Source: Vibrio hepatarius | GTDB taxonomy: Bacteria > Pseudomonadota > Gammaproteobacteria > Enterobacterales > Vibrionaceae | Assembly (NCBI RefSeq): GCF_001274785.1 | Contig: NZ_LHPI01000004.1 | Location: 124,001-188,000, forward strand | DNA: 64,000 nucleotides | Direction: 5' to 3' | Part shown: one piece after another, positions 27,865 to 36,400 of the stretch | Numbering within the stretch: position 1 is the stretch's first letter | Layout: each line of letters opens with the position of its first letter | Program-made: the position numbers and the translations under genes | Notes under the pieces: model-generated | Seen by the model: only the letters and a program-made list of their open reading frames with translations | What the model was told of the DNA's origin: nothing | The model's database searches: none

Positions 27865-29409
27865 GTGCGTCTAGAAGTATTCTGTGAGGACAGACTGGGT
27901 CTGACTCGTGAACTGCTCGATATCTTAGCTTCAAAGAATATCGATTTACGCGGTATTGAAATTGATATCTCCGGCATTATTTATCTCAACTGCCCAGATA
28001 TTGATTTTGATACCTTCAGCGAGCTTATGGCGGAGATACGTAGAATCTCTGGCGTTAATGATGTGCGCAAGATTCAGTTTATGCCAATGGAAAGGCATAA
28101 CACCGAGCTTATCTCTTTGCTCAACAGCCTGCCAGAGCCGGTACTTGGTATCGACTTAAAAGGCAATGTTGATATGGCAAACCACGCTGCGCTGAGCTTG
28201 TTCAATTCAGAACAAGACGCGGTCATCGGTCATCATATTTCTAGCCTTGTACCGAGCTTCAACTTCACCAAGTGGAGCGAGGGCAAAATTTCACGCCTAA
28301 GAGAAAACATCGTCCTTGGTGGATTGGATTACGTGCTTGAGGTGATGCCGGTGTATATTACCGACGAAAGCAACGAATCGATTCTCGCAAGCACGGTAAT
28401 GATGATTCGCTCTATTCAAGAAAAGCACTTGTTTGACGATACGTTACCGCTGCACAACAACCTCGGCTTTGAGCACTTTGTCGGCATTTCTAACCGTCAC
28501 AAAGCTTTGATTAGCCAAGCGAAGAAACTCTCTATGCTTGACCAACCTCTGCTGGTGCAAGGTGAAACAGGCACGGGTAAAGAGATGCTGGCGCGCGCGT
28601 GTCACAATCGTTCAAACCGTGCAGGAAAACCATTCTTGGTTCTAAGCTGTGCGTCTATGCCGGATGATGTAGCAGAAACAGAATTGTTTGGCCATGCGCC
28701 TGGTTCGTTTAACCATGAACAAGGTCATAAAGGCATTTTTGAGCAGGCAAACGGTGGCACCGTATTCCTTGACGAAATCGGTGAGATGAGCCCACACCTG
28801 CAAATCAAACTGTTGCGTTTGCTACAAGATGGTACCTTCCGTCGTGTCGGTGAAGAAGATGAAATTCACGTTGATGTGCGCGTGATTGCCTCAACCAGAC
28901 ACCACCTTGCGGATTTGGCCGAGTCGGGCACATTCCGTGAAGACCTTTTCTATCGTTTGAACGTACTTACGTTGGCTATTCCACCACTACGTGAGCGTTC
29001 TAATGATATTGCGCCTTTACTTGATTTGTTCGTCTCTAAATACGTTAAACAGCTAGGCATCAATAAGCCAGAGTTGAGCGATGAGTTGATTGATCAACTG
29101 ATCAGCTATCAGTGGCCAGGCAACATGCGTCAGTTAGAAAACATGGTATTGCGAGCTCTCACTGAGCTTGAGAGCAATGTACTGACGCCGGATCTGTTCC
29201 ATTTACCGCAGTTAGAATCTACTTCAAACAATCTACCGACGATCAATTTGGATGGCTCGTTAGACGAAATAATGAAAGAGTACGAATCGCAAGTTCTTGA
29301 GCGTCTGTACCAGTCATTCCCATCAAGCCGCAAACTGGCGAAGCGTTTGAATGTCTCACATACCTCGGTAGCGAATAAACTACGTGAATACGGGATCAGA
29401 AAGAACTAA
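27865..29409 (+). CDS. tyrR: TyrR aromatic amino acid regulator
   Basis: TyrR senses Tyr, Phe and Trp and controls genes of aromatic amino acid synthesis and transport. The 514-residue protein shows an N-terminal ACT domain (1-75), a PAS domain (about 80-185), an AAA+ domain with Walker A GETGTGKE and Walker [13 protein letters not shown], and a C-terminal Fis-like helix-turn-helix. The loop that should be GAFTGA reads [12 protein letters not shown], so sigma-54 contact is lost, as is known for TyrR. It starts at a GTG (27865) with AGGA 8 bases upstream, matching the E. coli N-terminus [16 protein letters not shown]; the frame is open 9 codons earlier. Confidence 0.95.
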   Translation: MRLEVFCEDRLGLTRELLDILASKNIDLRGIEIDISGIIYLNCPDIDFDTFSELMAEIRRISGVNDVRKIQFMPMERHNTELISLLNSLPEPVLGIDLKGNVDMANHAALSLFNSEQDAVIGHHISSLVPSFNFTKWSEGKISRLRENIVLGGLDYVLEVMPVYITDESNESILASTVMMIRSIQEKHLFDDTLPLHNNLGFEHFVGISNRHKALISQAKKLSMLDQPLLVQGETGTGKEMLARACHNRSNRAGKPFLVLSCASMPDDVAETELFGHAPGSFNHEQGHKGIFEQANGGTVFLDEIGEMSPHLQIKLLRLLQDGTFRRVGEEDEIHVDVRVIASTRHHLADLAESGTFREDLFYRLNVLTLAIPPLRERSNDIAPLLDLFVSKYVKQLGINKPELSDELIDQLISYQWPGNMRQLENMVLRALTELESNVLTPDLFHLPQLESTSNNLPTINLDGSLDEIMKEYESQVLERLYQSFPSSRKLAKRLNVSHTSVANKLREYGIRKN

Positions 29410-29985
29410 ATGGAAAGAGTAAGCACACCAGTTCAAGTGTTTGAACAGGATGAAGACATCATTCTGCGCACGGCTGAACCTACGGACGGGAAACTGATTT
29501 CAGACTACTTTATTGCCAACCGTGACTTTCTCAGAGAGTGGGAACCTAAGCGTGAGGACGCGTTTTTTAGCGAAGCAGGTTGGACTCAACGACTAATTAA
29601 GTTGAACGAGTTGCACCGTATGGGGTTGGGCTATTACTTGATCATTCTTGATAGCAACAGCGGAGAGATGCTTGGAACCATTTCTTTTAGTAACATCTCT
29701 CGTTTTCCGTTTCATGCCTGTAATGTCGGCTACTCACTGAGTCAGACAGCGCAAGGGCGTGGAGTGATGACGCGTGCGCTGAGAATGGCGGTGGATTACA
29801 TGTTTAATATCCAAAACCTTCATCGCATTATGGCGGGTTACATGCCAAGAAATAAGCGCAGCGAATCGGTACTAAAACGTCTTGAATTTACCCAAGAAGG
29901 TCTCGCGAAAGATTACTTACTCATTAATGGCAAATGGGAAGACCATGTTCTGACCTCTTTAACAAACGCCAATTGGAAGGGATAA
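29410..29985 (+). CDS. rimJ: RimJ-type ribosomal protein N-acetyltransferase
   Basis: This 191-residue GNAT protein most resembles RimJ, which acetylates the N-terminal alanine of ribosomal protein S5. The acetyl-CoA site is visible in GYSLSQTAQGRGVMTRAL and the following HRIMAGYMPRNKRSESVLKRL block. Its ATG follows the tyrR stop codon without a gap, so it is translated from the tyrR message. RimL or another GNAT is possible, since GNAT specificity is hard to read. Confidence 0.8.
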   Translation: MERVSTPVQVFEQDEDIILRTAEPTDGKLISDYFIANRDFLREWEPKREDAFFSEAGWTQRLIKLNELHRMGLGYYLIILDSNSGEMLGTISFSNISRFPFHACNVGYSLSQTAQGRGVMTRALRMAVDYMFNIQNLHRIMAGYMPRNKRSESVLKRLEFTQEGLAKDYLLINGKWEDHVLTSLTNANWKG

Positions 29986-29989
29986 CACG

Positions 29990-30577
29990 ATGAGTCGTCT
30001 CGAACAGCAGCTCGCTTTATTGATTGAGCTAGACCAACTTAAATCTGTTTTACGCCGCACCCGAGTCAAGAGTGCAGAAGGTCGATTGGAGAACTCTGCA
30101 GAGCACAGCTGGCATGTCGCGTTAATGGCGATTTTAATGGAAGAGCACGCGAATGAACCGGTAGATGTCGCACGAGTCGTAAAGATGTTATTGCTCCACG
30201 ATATTGTTGAAATCGACGCAGGTGACACCTTTGTTTATGATGCGGTAGCCTCGGCTGAGCAAGAAGAGAAAGAACTAGCCGCAGCAAAAAGGCTATTCGG
30301 TATGTTGCCTGAAGAGCAGGGCAGAGTACTGTTTGAGCTCTGGTTAGAATTTGAAGCGGCGGAATCAGCGGATGCGAAGTTTGCTAAAGCGTTAGATCGT
30401 TTGATCCCCATGCTACTTAACTATCACAATGACGGTCAAAGCTGGCAAGAACACGGTGTCACGCGTGAGCAAGCATTGACGATCAACAAACGAATTGGAT
30501 TAGGTTCTGAGGTGTTGTGGGAGAAAGCCCAACAAGTGATCGCAGAAGCTACAGAAAAAGGCTGGCTCAAGGCTTGA
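29990..30577 (+). CDS. HD-domain hydrolase (YfbR/HDDC2-like)
   Basis: This 195-residue protein has an HD metal-dependent phosphohydrolase fold. The first metal histidine lies in AEHSWHVAL and the HD pair in LLHDIVEIDAGDTF. Relatives include 5'-deoxynucleotidases (YfbR) and HDDC2, which act on deoxynucleoside monophosphates; the true substrate here is not known. It starts 4 bases after rimJ, in the tight tyrR cluster. AAGGGAT before the ATG is a reasonable ribosome-binding site. Confidence 0.85.
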   Translation: MSRLEQQLALLIELDQLKSVLRRTRVKSAEGRLENSAEHSWHVALMAILMEEHANEPVDVARVVKMLLLHDIVEIDAGDTFVYDAVASAEQEEKELAAAKRLFGMLPEEQGRVLFELWLEFEAAESADAKFAKALDRLIPMLLNYHNDGQSWQEHGVTREQALTINKRIGLGSEVLWEKAQQVIAEATEKGWLKA

Positions 30578-30602
30578 TTGCCAGCCACTATGAGGAAAAT
30601 GA

Positions 30603-31076
30603 ATGTCGTATTTAACTTTGGATGAATACCAAAGAAAATGGATTTTTACTCACCAATCGATGCCAGTCCCAGAAAGTGACTTGGAAGCGATCAAACCGAT
30701 GACGCAAGCGCGTGCGTCGCAGTTGTGGAAAGAGAACATCAGTGCACAAAGCCCTGACGCGGATCGTTTAAGTTCAAGCGATTGGCCAATGAAAGAGTCT
30801 AACTGGAACGAAACCGTAGACTGGATGGCCGCATGGGAATCAGACGACGAATCATTGCCTGAAGAAGTGCTAACATTTATGGATTGGCAAGATGATGTAA
30901 CGGTTTATTTCTGTTACGAGAAATACAATGTGATCGAAACAAAATGGTCAACGTTTAAGAAGCATTGGAAAAACTTTCTATTCTACGATGATGGACCAAT
31001 ATTAATTGGTCGCAGACGTGCTGAAGCCTTGTGGTTTGATTCTCACGGCAACGTAAAATTAGGTTATAGAAAATAG
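30603..31076 (+). CDS. DUF2947 family protein, unknown
   Basis: This 157-residue soluble protein is rich in Trp and acidic residues (SSSDWPMKESNWNETVDWMAAW, a cluster in the middle), with no signal or membrane segment. It resembles the DUF2947 family seen in Vibrio and relatives; no function is known. It ends the tyrR-rimJ-HD unit, starting 25 bp after the HD gene with GAGGA well placed, and is followed by a terminator. Confidence 0.75.
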   Translation: MSYLTLDEYQRKWIFTHQSMPVPESDLEAIKPMTQARASQLWKENISAQSPDADRLSSSDWPMKESNWNETVDWMAAWESDDESLPEEVLTFMDWQDDVTVYFCYEKYNVIETKWSTFKKHWKNFLFYDDGPILIGRRRAEALWFDSHGNVKLGYRK

Positions 31077-31079
31077 AAT

Positions 31080-31102
31080 GCAGGCGAAAGCCTGCGTTTT
31101 TA
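31080..31102 (+). terminator. Terminator of the tyrR cluster
   Basis: GCAGGC-GAAA-GCCTGC forms a perfect stem with a GNRA-type tetraloop, followed by GTTTTTAT, 3 bases after the DUF2947 stop. Confidence 0.9.
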
Positions 31103-31443
31103 TCCGTGTTTTCTGGATCGAATAAACAATATTACTTAGATCTATTTATTTTATTCCCCTACCATATATGAATTTCCTGCCATATTTGTAACTCGTTATT
31201 TTTAAAGTGTTTTTATTTTTAATCTATACACGTAAAGATAGCAAGAATGATCCCATTCGTTGTCGTGAGTATTAAATGGATCATTTTTATATCCAATATT
31301 AATATGAATTGTAAAGTGTAAGATGTTAAATAAATTGTGATTTTATGCTCACTTTTAACATTACTTTTTGCGCGGATTATGTAATTTGGTATCATTTTCT
31401 AGACAAAAGCAAAAATGAATTTATATCTATTCAACATATTCAG
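31103..31443. other. A+T-rich intergenic stretch with an orphan hairpin
   Basis: This 341-bp stretch is visibly poorer in G+C than its neighbours and contains no ORF I can support. AATGATCC-C-ATT (31246-31257) pairs with AATGGATCATT (31275-31285) and is followed by TTTAT, resembling a weak terminator with no gene in front of it. The promoter for the next small gene is presumably here. Confidence 0.5.
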
Positions 31444-31635
31444 ATGACAGGGAAAGTAGTGGAAACGAACAAATCACAACTGCGAAAAGACTTTTACGCT
31501 CAGATTAGTCATCTGCAGGCTTATACGTTGCCTCAGACTAAGCCAACACTTTCTCTGCTAACTGAAGAAGAGCTGCAAGAGCTTGAGGCGATGTGGGTTG
31601 AGCATTCCGTTTGGAAAATCAAACAAAACCACTAA
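31444..31635 (+). CDS. Small hypothetical protein
   Basis: This is a 63-residue soluble protein if started at ATG 31444, or 58 residues if started at GTG 31459, which has the better ribosome-binding site (AGGGA 5 bases before). The sequence is helical and charged (SLLTEEELQELEAMWVEHSVW). I recognise no family. It has its own terminator downstream. The longer frame beginning at 31345 is A+T-rich and unlikely to be coding. Confidence 0.6.
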   Translation: MTGKVVETNKSQLRKDFYAQISHLQAYTLPQTKPTLSLLTEEELQELEAMWVEHSVWKIKQNH

Positions 31636-31661
31636 GCGCTGGCGTTTAACAAATTCTAAAG

Positions 31662-31692
31662 ACCTCACGATGTTAAGTCGCTGAGGTTTTTT
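31662..31692 (+). terminator. Terminator of the small gene at 31444
   Basis: ACCTCACGA and TCGCTGAGGT form a stem with one bulge and a 7-base loop, followed by TTTTTTATT. Confidence 0.82.
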
Positions 31693-31703
31693 ATTGTCTT
31701 CGT

Positions 31704-31734
31704 GTTAAATTGTTATATTATAACAATTGTTAAC
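31704..31734. promoter_or_regulatory. Strong palindrome upstream of ribA, operator candidate
   Basis: TTGTTATATTATAACAA (31710-31726) is a perfect 17-bp palindrome. Outer GTTAA and TTAAC arms extend it to 31704-31734 with a 2-base slip. It lies 100-130 bp before the ribA start. It looks like a dimeric repressor or activator site; no known consensus fits exactly. Confidence 0.5.
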
Positions 31735-31834
31735 TAACCATTGATTTATCAGCTGTGAATCCCCATAGTTAGTGACATCAGAGATTTCTACCAAGATAGA
31801 AATGGCATAGAAGTAGATTCAAGTGAGTAGAGAT

Positions 31835-32431
31835 ATGGCGGAAGTAAGAGCCAGAGTAGATTTTAAAGTCGGTGCTAAAAGCAATATTGACGCTGAGATT
31901 TTATCTTTTAAAGGTCTAAAAACCGATAAAGAACACGTTGCCGTCATTTTCAAACAAGCTGACAAAACTCAAGACATTCCTTTAGTTCGCATGCACTCTG
32001 AGTGCTTGACGGGCGACGTTTTCCATTCATCTCGATGCGATTGCGGCGAGCAGTTGGACGAAACCATCAATAGCATGGCCGAGTCGGGCGGTATCATTCT
32101 TTACCTTCGTCAAGAAGGACGCGGCATTGGTCTTTACAACAAGATTGATGCCTACAAGCTGCAGAGTGAAGGGATGAATACCTATGAAGCCAACAACCAT
32201 CTTGGTTTTGGTGATGATCTGCGAGACTTTACTGAAGCGGCACAAATGCTTAAGGCGTTGAACGTAAATCAGATCCGTTTGGTGACAAACAACCCGAAAA
32301 AGATCAAAGAGCTCAGTGAGCACGGCATTGAAATTAAAGACGTTGTCAATACTTCAGCTCACTTGAAAGAAGGGAACGAAGGTTACCTAAAAGCAAAAGT
32401 GTCTCATGGTAAGCATGACTTGAAGCTATAA
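31835..32431 (+). CDS. ribA: GTP cyclohydrolase II
   Basis: RibA opens GTP to 2,5-diamino-6-ribosylamino-pyrimidinone phosphate, the first step of riboflavin synthesis. The 198-residue protein has the zinc site in [19 protein letters not shown], the catalytic loop [14 protein letters not shown], and the TNNPKK motif. Its N-terminus (residues 1-30) and C-terminus differ from the E. coli RibA pattern, so it may be a second, separately regulated copy of the kind found in several Vibrio. The start could be the ATG at 31835 (GAG at 7 bases) or the GTG at 31823. It stands directly upstream of the iron-regulated imelysin operon, separated by a terminator. No FMN riboswitch is visible before it. Confidence 0.92.
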   Translation: MAEVRARVDFKVGAKSNIDAEILSFKGLKTDKEHVAVIFKQADKTQDIPLVRMHSECLTGDVFHSSRCDCGEQLDETINSMAESGGIILYLRQEGRGIGLYNKIDAYKLQSEGMNTYEANNHLGFGDDLRDFTEAAQMLKALNVNQIRLVTNNPKKIKELSEHGIEIKDVVNTSAHLKEGNEGYLKAKVSHGKHDLKL

Positions 32432-32454
32432 AGCCTTTTGTAATCAATGTTGAT

Positions 32455-32484
32455 AAAAGCCTCACTTTCGTGAGGCTTTTTTTG
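32455..32484 (+). terminator. Terminator of ribA
   Basis: AAAAGCCTCA and TGAGGCTTTT form a perfect 10-bp stem, followed by seven or more T. Confidence 0.93.
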
Positions 32485-32539
32485 TATATAGGTTGAAAAA
32501 AAATTGTAACTTTGTATTATTTGCGTCTAATAGTGCAAA

Positions 32540-32580
32540 TGAGAATAATTAGCACTAACTAGTAAGAACAATTATTATCA
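32540..32580 (+). promoter_or_regulatory. Double Fur-box match before the imelysin operon
   Basis: TGAGAATAATTAGCA (32540-32554) matches the 7-1-7 Fur pattern TGATAATNATTATCA at 12 of 14 positions. GAACAATTATTATCA (32566-32580) matches at 11 of 14. Both lie just before the ribosome-binding site of the first imelysin gene, where bound iron-loaded Fur would block transcription. Confidence 0.7.
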
Positions 32581-32598
32581 TCAACAAGGACGCCTTCC

Positions 32599-33861
32599 AT
32601 GAACTTAAAATCGCTATTAGCCCAATCAGTAGCCACTTCTTTAGTTATTGCTAGCAGCTCAGCAATGGCAGCCAACGTGACTCAAGAGCAAGTCGTTGAG
32701 CACTATGCTGATATCGCTCACGCAGTATTTGCTGATGCGTTAACAACAGCCAAAACACTTGATCAATCTATTGAGTCTTTCCTTTCTGCTCCTTCTGCGG
32801 CTAAGTTGGAAGAAGTGAAACAAGCATGGCTAGATTCTCGCGTACCATACCAACAGTCTGAAGTTTTCCGTTTTGGTAATGCGATTGTCGACGATTGGGA
32901 AGGGCAGCTAAACGCATGGCCACTAGACGAAGGCCTGATTGATTACGTTTCTGCGGATTACCAATACGAATTGGGCAATGAAGGCGCAAACGCAAACATC
33001 GTTGCAAACAAACAGCTACAGATTGGCGCAACAACACTAGACGTCGCGAAACTTACGCCACAAACGATTGCTGACCTAAATGAAGTGGGTGGTTCTGAAG
33101 CAAATGTAGCATCAGGCTACCATGCGATTGAGTTCCTACTTTGGGGGCAAGACCTTAACGGTACTAATGCAGGAGCTGGCGCTCGTGCGTACACAGATTT
33201 TGTGGTTGGCGATGCATGTACAAACGGTAACTGTGACCGCCGTGGTGAGTACCTGAAAGCTGCGGCTGAGCTTCTCATTCAAGACCTAGAGTGGATGGAA
33301 AAGCAGTGGTCTGCGGATGAGAAAGGTAACTACCGCGAAGAGTTGGTGAACGGATCTGCGGAAAATGGTCTGCGTAAGATGCTTTTTGGCATGGGCTCGC
33401 TATCTCTGGGTGAATTAGCTGGTGAGCGCATGAAAGTCGCGCTGGAAGCGAACTCAACTGAAGATGAGCACGACTGTTTCTCTGATAACACTCACAACTC
33501 TCATTACTACAATGAGCAAGGCATCTACAACGTCTACACGGGTATCTACAAGCGTCAAGATGGTTCACTGCTGTCAGGTCCAAGCCTCAATGATTTAGTC
33601 GCACAAAAAGACAAACAAGCAGCGAAAGAAATCCAAAAGCAGTTTGACGTCACACGCGCTCAAGTTGGTCAATTAGTGACATCCGCAGAGACAAACGGTC
33701 AGTTCTTTGACCAGTTGATCGCTTCAGGCAACACTCAAGGTAATGCCCTGGTGAATGAAACCATCATGTCATTGGTTGCGCAGACCGAATCGATTGAACG
33801 TGCGGCGAAGATCGTAGGAATCACTAACCTAAGCCCTGATACGGCTGACCACGAATTCTAA
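32599..33861 (+). CDS. Imelysin-family iron-regulated periplasmic protein
   Basis: This 420-residue protein has a signal peptide (cleavage likely after ALA-type AMA near residue 24) and an imelysin domain. The family motif GxHxxE is intact at G173, H175 and E178 (GYHAIEFLLWGQD). A second four-helix repeat fills the C-terminal half, with a conserved HNSHYYNEQGIYNVYTG stretch. Imelysins (IrpA, EfeO/M75 relatives) are exported iron-related proteins; whether this one binds iron or haem or acts as a peptidase is not settled. It opens a four-gene operon with two Fur-box matches in its promoter. Confidence 0.9.
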   Translation: MNLKSLLAQSVATSLVIASSSAMAANVTQEQVVEHYADIAHAVFADALTTAKTLDQSIESFLSAPSAAKLEEVKQAWLDSRVPYQQSEVFRFGNAIVDDWEGQLNAWPLDEGLIDYVSADYQYELGNEGANANIVANKQLQIGATTLDVAKLTPQTIADLNEVGGSEANVASGYHAIEFLLWGQDLNGTNAGAGARAYTDFVVGDACTNGNCDRRGEYLKAAAELLIQDLEWMEKQWSADEKGNYREELVNGSAENGLRKMLFGMGSLSLGELAGERMKVALEANSTEDEHDCFSDNTHNSHYYNEQGIYNVYTGIYKRQDGSLLSGPSLNDLVAQKDKQAAKEIQKQFDVTRAQVGQLVTSAETNGQFFDQLIASGNTQGNALVNETIMSLVAQTESIERAAKIVGITNLSPDTADHEF

Positions 33862-33880
33862 TCATTACTTGAATTCTAGA

Positions 33881-33904
33881 AGGGCTCTATGAAGAGCCCT
33901 TTTG
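33881..33904 (+). terminator. Intra-operon terminator after the first imelysin gene
   Basis: AGGGCTCT-ATGA-AGAGCCCT is a perfect 8-bp stem, followed by TTTTG. The short T-run suggests partial read-through into the next three genes. Confidence 0.75.
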
Positions 33905-33928
33905 CTGTTTTAATACCCTTATATTTAA

Positions 33929-33943
33929 TGAGAGTTTTTCTCA
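33929..33943 (+). promoter_or_regulatory. Second Fur-box-like site, before the dihaem protein gene
   Basis: TGAGAGTTTTTCTCA matches the Fur 7-1-7 pattern at 10 of 14 positions and is itself a perfect 7-bp inverted repeat (AATGAGA/TCTCATT with flanks). It lies 30 bp before the next gene's start. It could be an internal Fur-controlled promoter, or simply a small hairpin. Confidence 0.45.
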
Positions 33944-33973
33944 TTTAGATAAGGCTTTATTTAGAGCTTTAAG

Positions 33974-35362
33974 ATGAACTTGTATACAAAATCTACTCTG
34001 ACCGCACTGATGCTTATCAGTACTTCTGCGCTCGCTTACGACGTAAAGTCCGGTGGCGATACTTCCGTGAAAAAAGACGGTGCAAACGCGTACTCGCTGC
34101 CTTCTGGAAATCTGCCGATGACTAAGCGCTTAGACTTTAGCGTAGGCAACAGTTTCTTCCGCAATCCTTGGGTTCAAGCTCCTGCTTCAACGGATGCTCG
34201 TGACGGATTGGGGCCTTTGTTCAATACCAACGGTTGCCAGAACTGTCATATCAAAGATGGTCGTGGGCATCCTCCTGAAGCGAACGATACTCATGCGGTT
34301 TCCATGTTGGTGCGCTTGAGCATTCCGGCAATGACGCCAGAGCAGAAAAAAGCCTACATCAAAGACGGTGTGATCCCTGAACCAACGTACGGCGGTCAGC
34401 TACAAGATTTTGCTTTGCAAGATCAAACGCCTGAAGGACAGATCAAAATTACTTACACCGATGTTCCCGTCAAATTCACTGATGGAACCGAAGTGGTGCT
34501 TCGTAAACCTAAGCTAGAAATCACTGACTTAGGTTACGGTGACATGCACCCAGATACTCAGTTCTCCGCGCGCGTGGCGCCGCCAATGATTGGTCTTGGC
34601 TTATTAGAGAGTATTCCTGATGCAACGCTAGAAGCGTGGACGGACGAACAAGATAAAAATGCCGATGGCATTTCAGGCAAGACAAACCGCGTATGGGACG
34701 TACAAAAAAATGATTTTGCGATTGGTCGCTTTGGTTGGAAAGCAGGTCAACCGACATTGATGCAACAAAACGCGGCGGCATTTAATGGCGATGTCGGCTT
34801 AACCAGTCGTCTATTCCCGAATGAAAACTGCACTAGCCGCCAAAGTTTGTGTGCCGATCTGCCAAACGGCGGACAGCCAGAAGTCAGCGACAAGATCCTA
34901 AACTTTGTTGAGTTTTACTCACAGCACTTAGCGGTACCAATTCGTCGTAACGTCAACGATGAGCAAGTTGTATTAGGACAAAAGCTGTTTGCTTCTGCAG
35001 GTTGTGAAAGTTGCCATAAGACCAATGTGAAGACTGCGAAGCGTGAAGGCTTACCTGCGCTTTCTGAACAAACGATTCACCCGTATACCGACATGTTGTT
35101 ACACGATATGGGAGAAGGTTTAGCGGATCATCGTCCTGAATACCTTGCGAGCGGCACCGAATGGCGCACGCCACCGTTGTGGGGCATTGGTTACACGCAA
35201 GAAGTGAATGGCCATACATATTTCCTACACGACGGCCGCGCGCGTAACTTGATGGAAGCGGTGTTGTGGCATGGTGGAGAAGCCGAAGCAGCGAAGAGCA
35301 AAGTGCTGACATTTAACCAAAAAGAGCGCGATGCACTGATCGCTTTCTTAAACTCGTTGTAA
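33974..35362 (+). CDS. DUF1111 dihaem c-type cytochrome (putative thiol oxidoreductase)
   Basis: This 462-residue exported protein has a signal peptide (residues 1-21, ending ALA) and two covalent haem c motifs, C88-Q-N-C-H92 and C344-E-S-C-H348. It belongs to the DUF1111 family, often labelled thiol oxidoreductase and structurally related to dihaem peroxidases; the activity is unproven. In many proteobacteria DUF1111 proteins are encoded with imelysins and DUF1513 proteins, as here, and are expressed under iron starvation. The next gene starts about 9 bp after it. Confidence 0.9.
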   Translation: MNLYTKSTLTALMLISTSALAYDVKSGGDTSVKKDGANAYSLPSGNLPMTKRLDFSVGNSFFRNPWVQAPASTDARDGLGPLFNTNGCQNCHIKDGRGHPPEANDTHAVSMLVRLSIPAMTPEQKKAYIKDGVIPEPTYGGQLQDFALQDQTPEGQIKITYTDVPVKFTDGTEVVLRKPKLEITDLGYGDMHPDTQFSARVAPPMIGLGLLESIPDATLEAWTDEQDKNADGISGKTNRVWDVQKNDFAIGRFGWKAGQPTLMQQNAAAFNGDVGLTSRLFPNENCTSRQSLCADLPNGGQPEVSDKILNFVEFYSQHLAVPIRRNVNDEQVVLGQKLFASAGCESCHKTNVKTAKREGLPALSEQTIHPYTDMLLHDMGEGLADHRPEYLASGTEWRTPPLWGIGYTQEVNGHTYFLHDGRARNLMEAVLWHGGEAEAAKSKVLTFNQKERDALIAFLNSL

Positions 35363-35371
35363 GGAATGACG

Positions 35372-36400
35372 ATGAACAAAGTTTCTCTATCTTTGCTTGC
35401 TGTATCAGTTACCTCATTGCTTGGTTGTCAGTCGACGGGTGAGCAAAACGTGCAAGCAGAACAAACCTCTCATGCGAGTCAAAACGTTTATCAAGTTGAG
35501 TTCGACTCAGCGCAACGATTCGCTGCACAGACCAATCAGCTCAACACAACGTTTAATGACTACTGTCAATCGTCTGCATCATTGGAAGAGCTGCAAAGCC
35601 AGTGGCATTCGACGATGGCGAGTTGGATGGCGCTTCAAGGTCAGGAACGTGGCCCAGAGCAAGCATTAGCGCAAAGCTGGAATGTACAATTCTGGCCAGA
35701 TAAAAAAAATACCACAGGCCGCAAAATGGTGGCGTTAGCCAAGCAAAATAAGACTTGGACGCCCGAGGAAATTGCGCAGCAAAGCGTAACTGTTCAAGGT
35801 TTGGGTGCTATTGAGTGGCTGTTGTACGACAAAGCTTCGGACTTAAATTCGGCTCAAACGTGTGGTACAGGTGTATCTATTAGTCGCAATTTAGCTAACA
35901 ACGCCCAGAGTATTTCGGCGGCATGGCAACAAAACCCATGGAAAGCGCTGGATGAAAAAGCTTGGCTGACGGAATACATCGCACTGCTTTCTAATCAGCT
36001 TGAATACAGTATGAAAAAGCTCAGTCGACCGTTGGCGAACTTTGGTCATCCACGACCATATTTCGCCGAGTCTTGGCGCTCGCAAACGTCGATGAAGAAC
36101 TTAGCTGAAAATATCCAAGCGATGGAAGCACTTTATTTTGCACAGGGTAATGGTCTTGACGCCTTACTTAGAGCGCGCGGTGAATCGTCGCTGGCGGACC
36201 GGGTGAAGCAACAATTTTCAATGACGAGAGAAACTTGGCCCGCAGAGCAAAGCTTGTTTGATATGTTACAAACCAAGCAGGGTTATCAGCGAGCATACGC
36301 GCAGTACAACAAACTGGAACAGCTAAAATACCTGATCCATGAAGAAGTGGCTGTCGAACTTGGTGTTGTTATAGGATTTAATGCAACCGATGGTGACTAA
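35372..36400 (+). CDS. Imelysin-like lipoprotein (second copy)
   Basis: This 342-residue protein has a lipoprotein signal ending in the lipobox SLLGC (lipidated Cys about residue 19). The imelysin fold is suggested by helical pattern and by GLGAIEWLLYD, where the usual GxHxxE motif has Gly in place of the key His. It is therefore a divergent partner of the first imelysin and may have lost metal or catalytic function there. The ATG at 35372 has AAGGA 6-7 bases upstream; the ATG at 35366 is too close to it. It overlaps the next gene by 20 bp. Confidence 0.85.
   Translation: MNKVSLSLLAVSVTSLLGCQSTGEQNVQAEQTSHASQNVYQVEFDSAQRFAAQTNQLNTTFNDYCQSSASLEELQSQWHSTMASWMALQGQERGPEQALAQSWNVQFWPDKKNTTGRKMVALAKQNKTWTPEEIAQQSVTVQGLGAIEWLLYDKASDLNSAQTCGTGVSISRNLANNAQSISAAWQQNPWKALDEKAWLTEYIALLSNQLEYSMKKLSRPLANFGHPRPYFAESWRSQTSMKNLAENIQAMEALYFAQGNGLDALLRARGESSLADRVKQQFSMTRETWPAEQSLFDMLQTKQGYQRAYAQYNKLEQLKYLIHEEVAVELGVVIGFNATDGD

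Noticed and set aside
31727..31834. FMN riboswitch before ribA
   Set aside because: None of the conserved RFN core segments is visible; the leader is short and A+T-rich.
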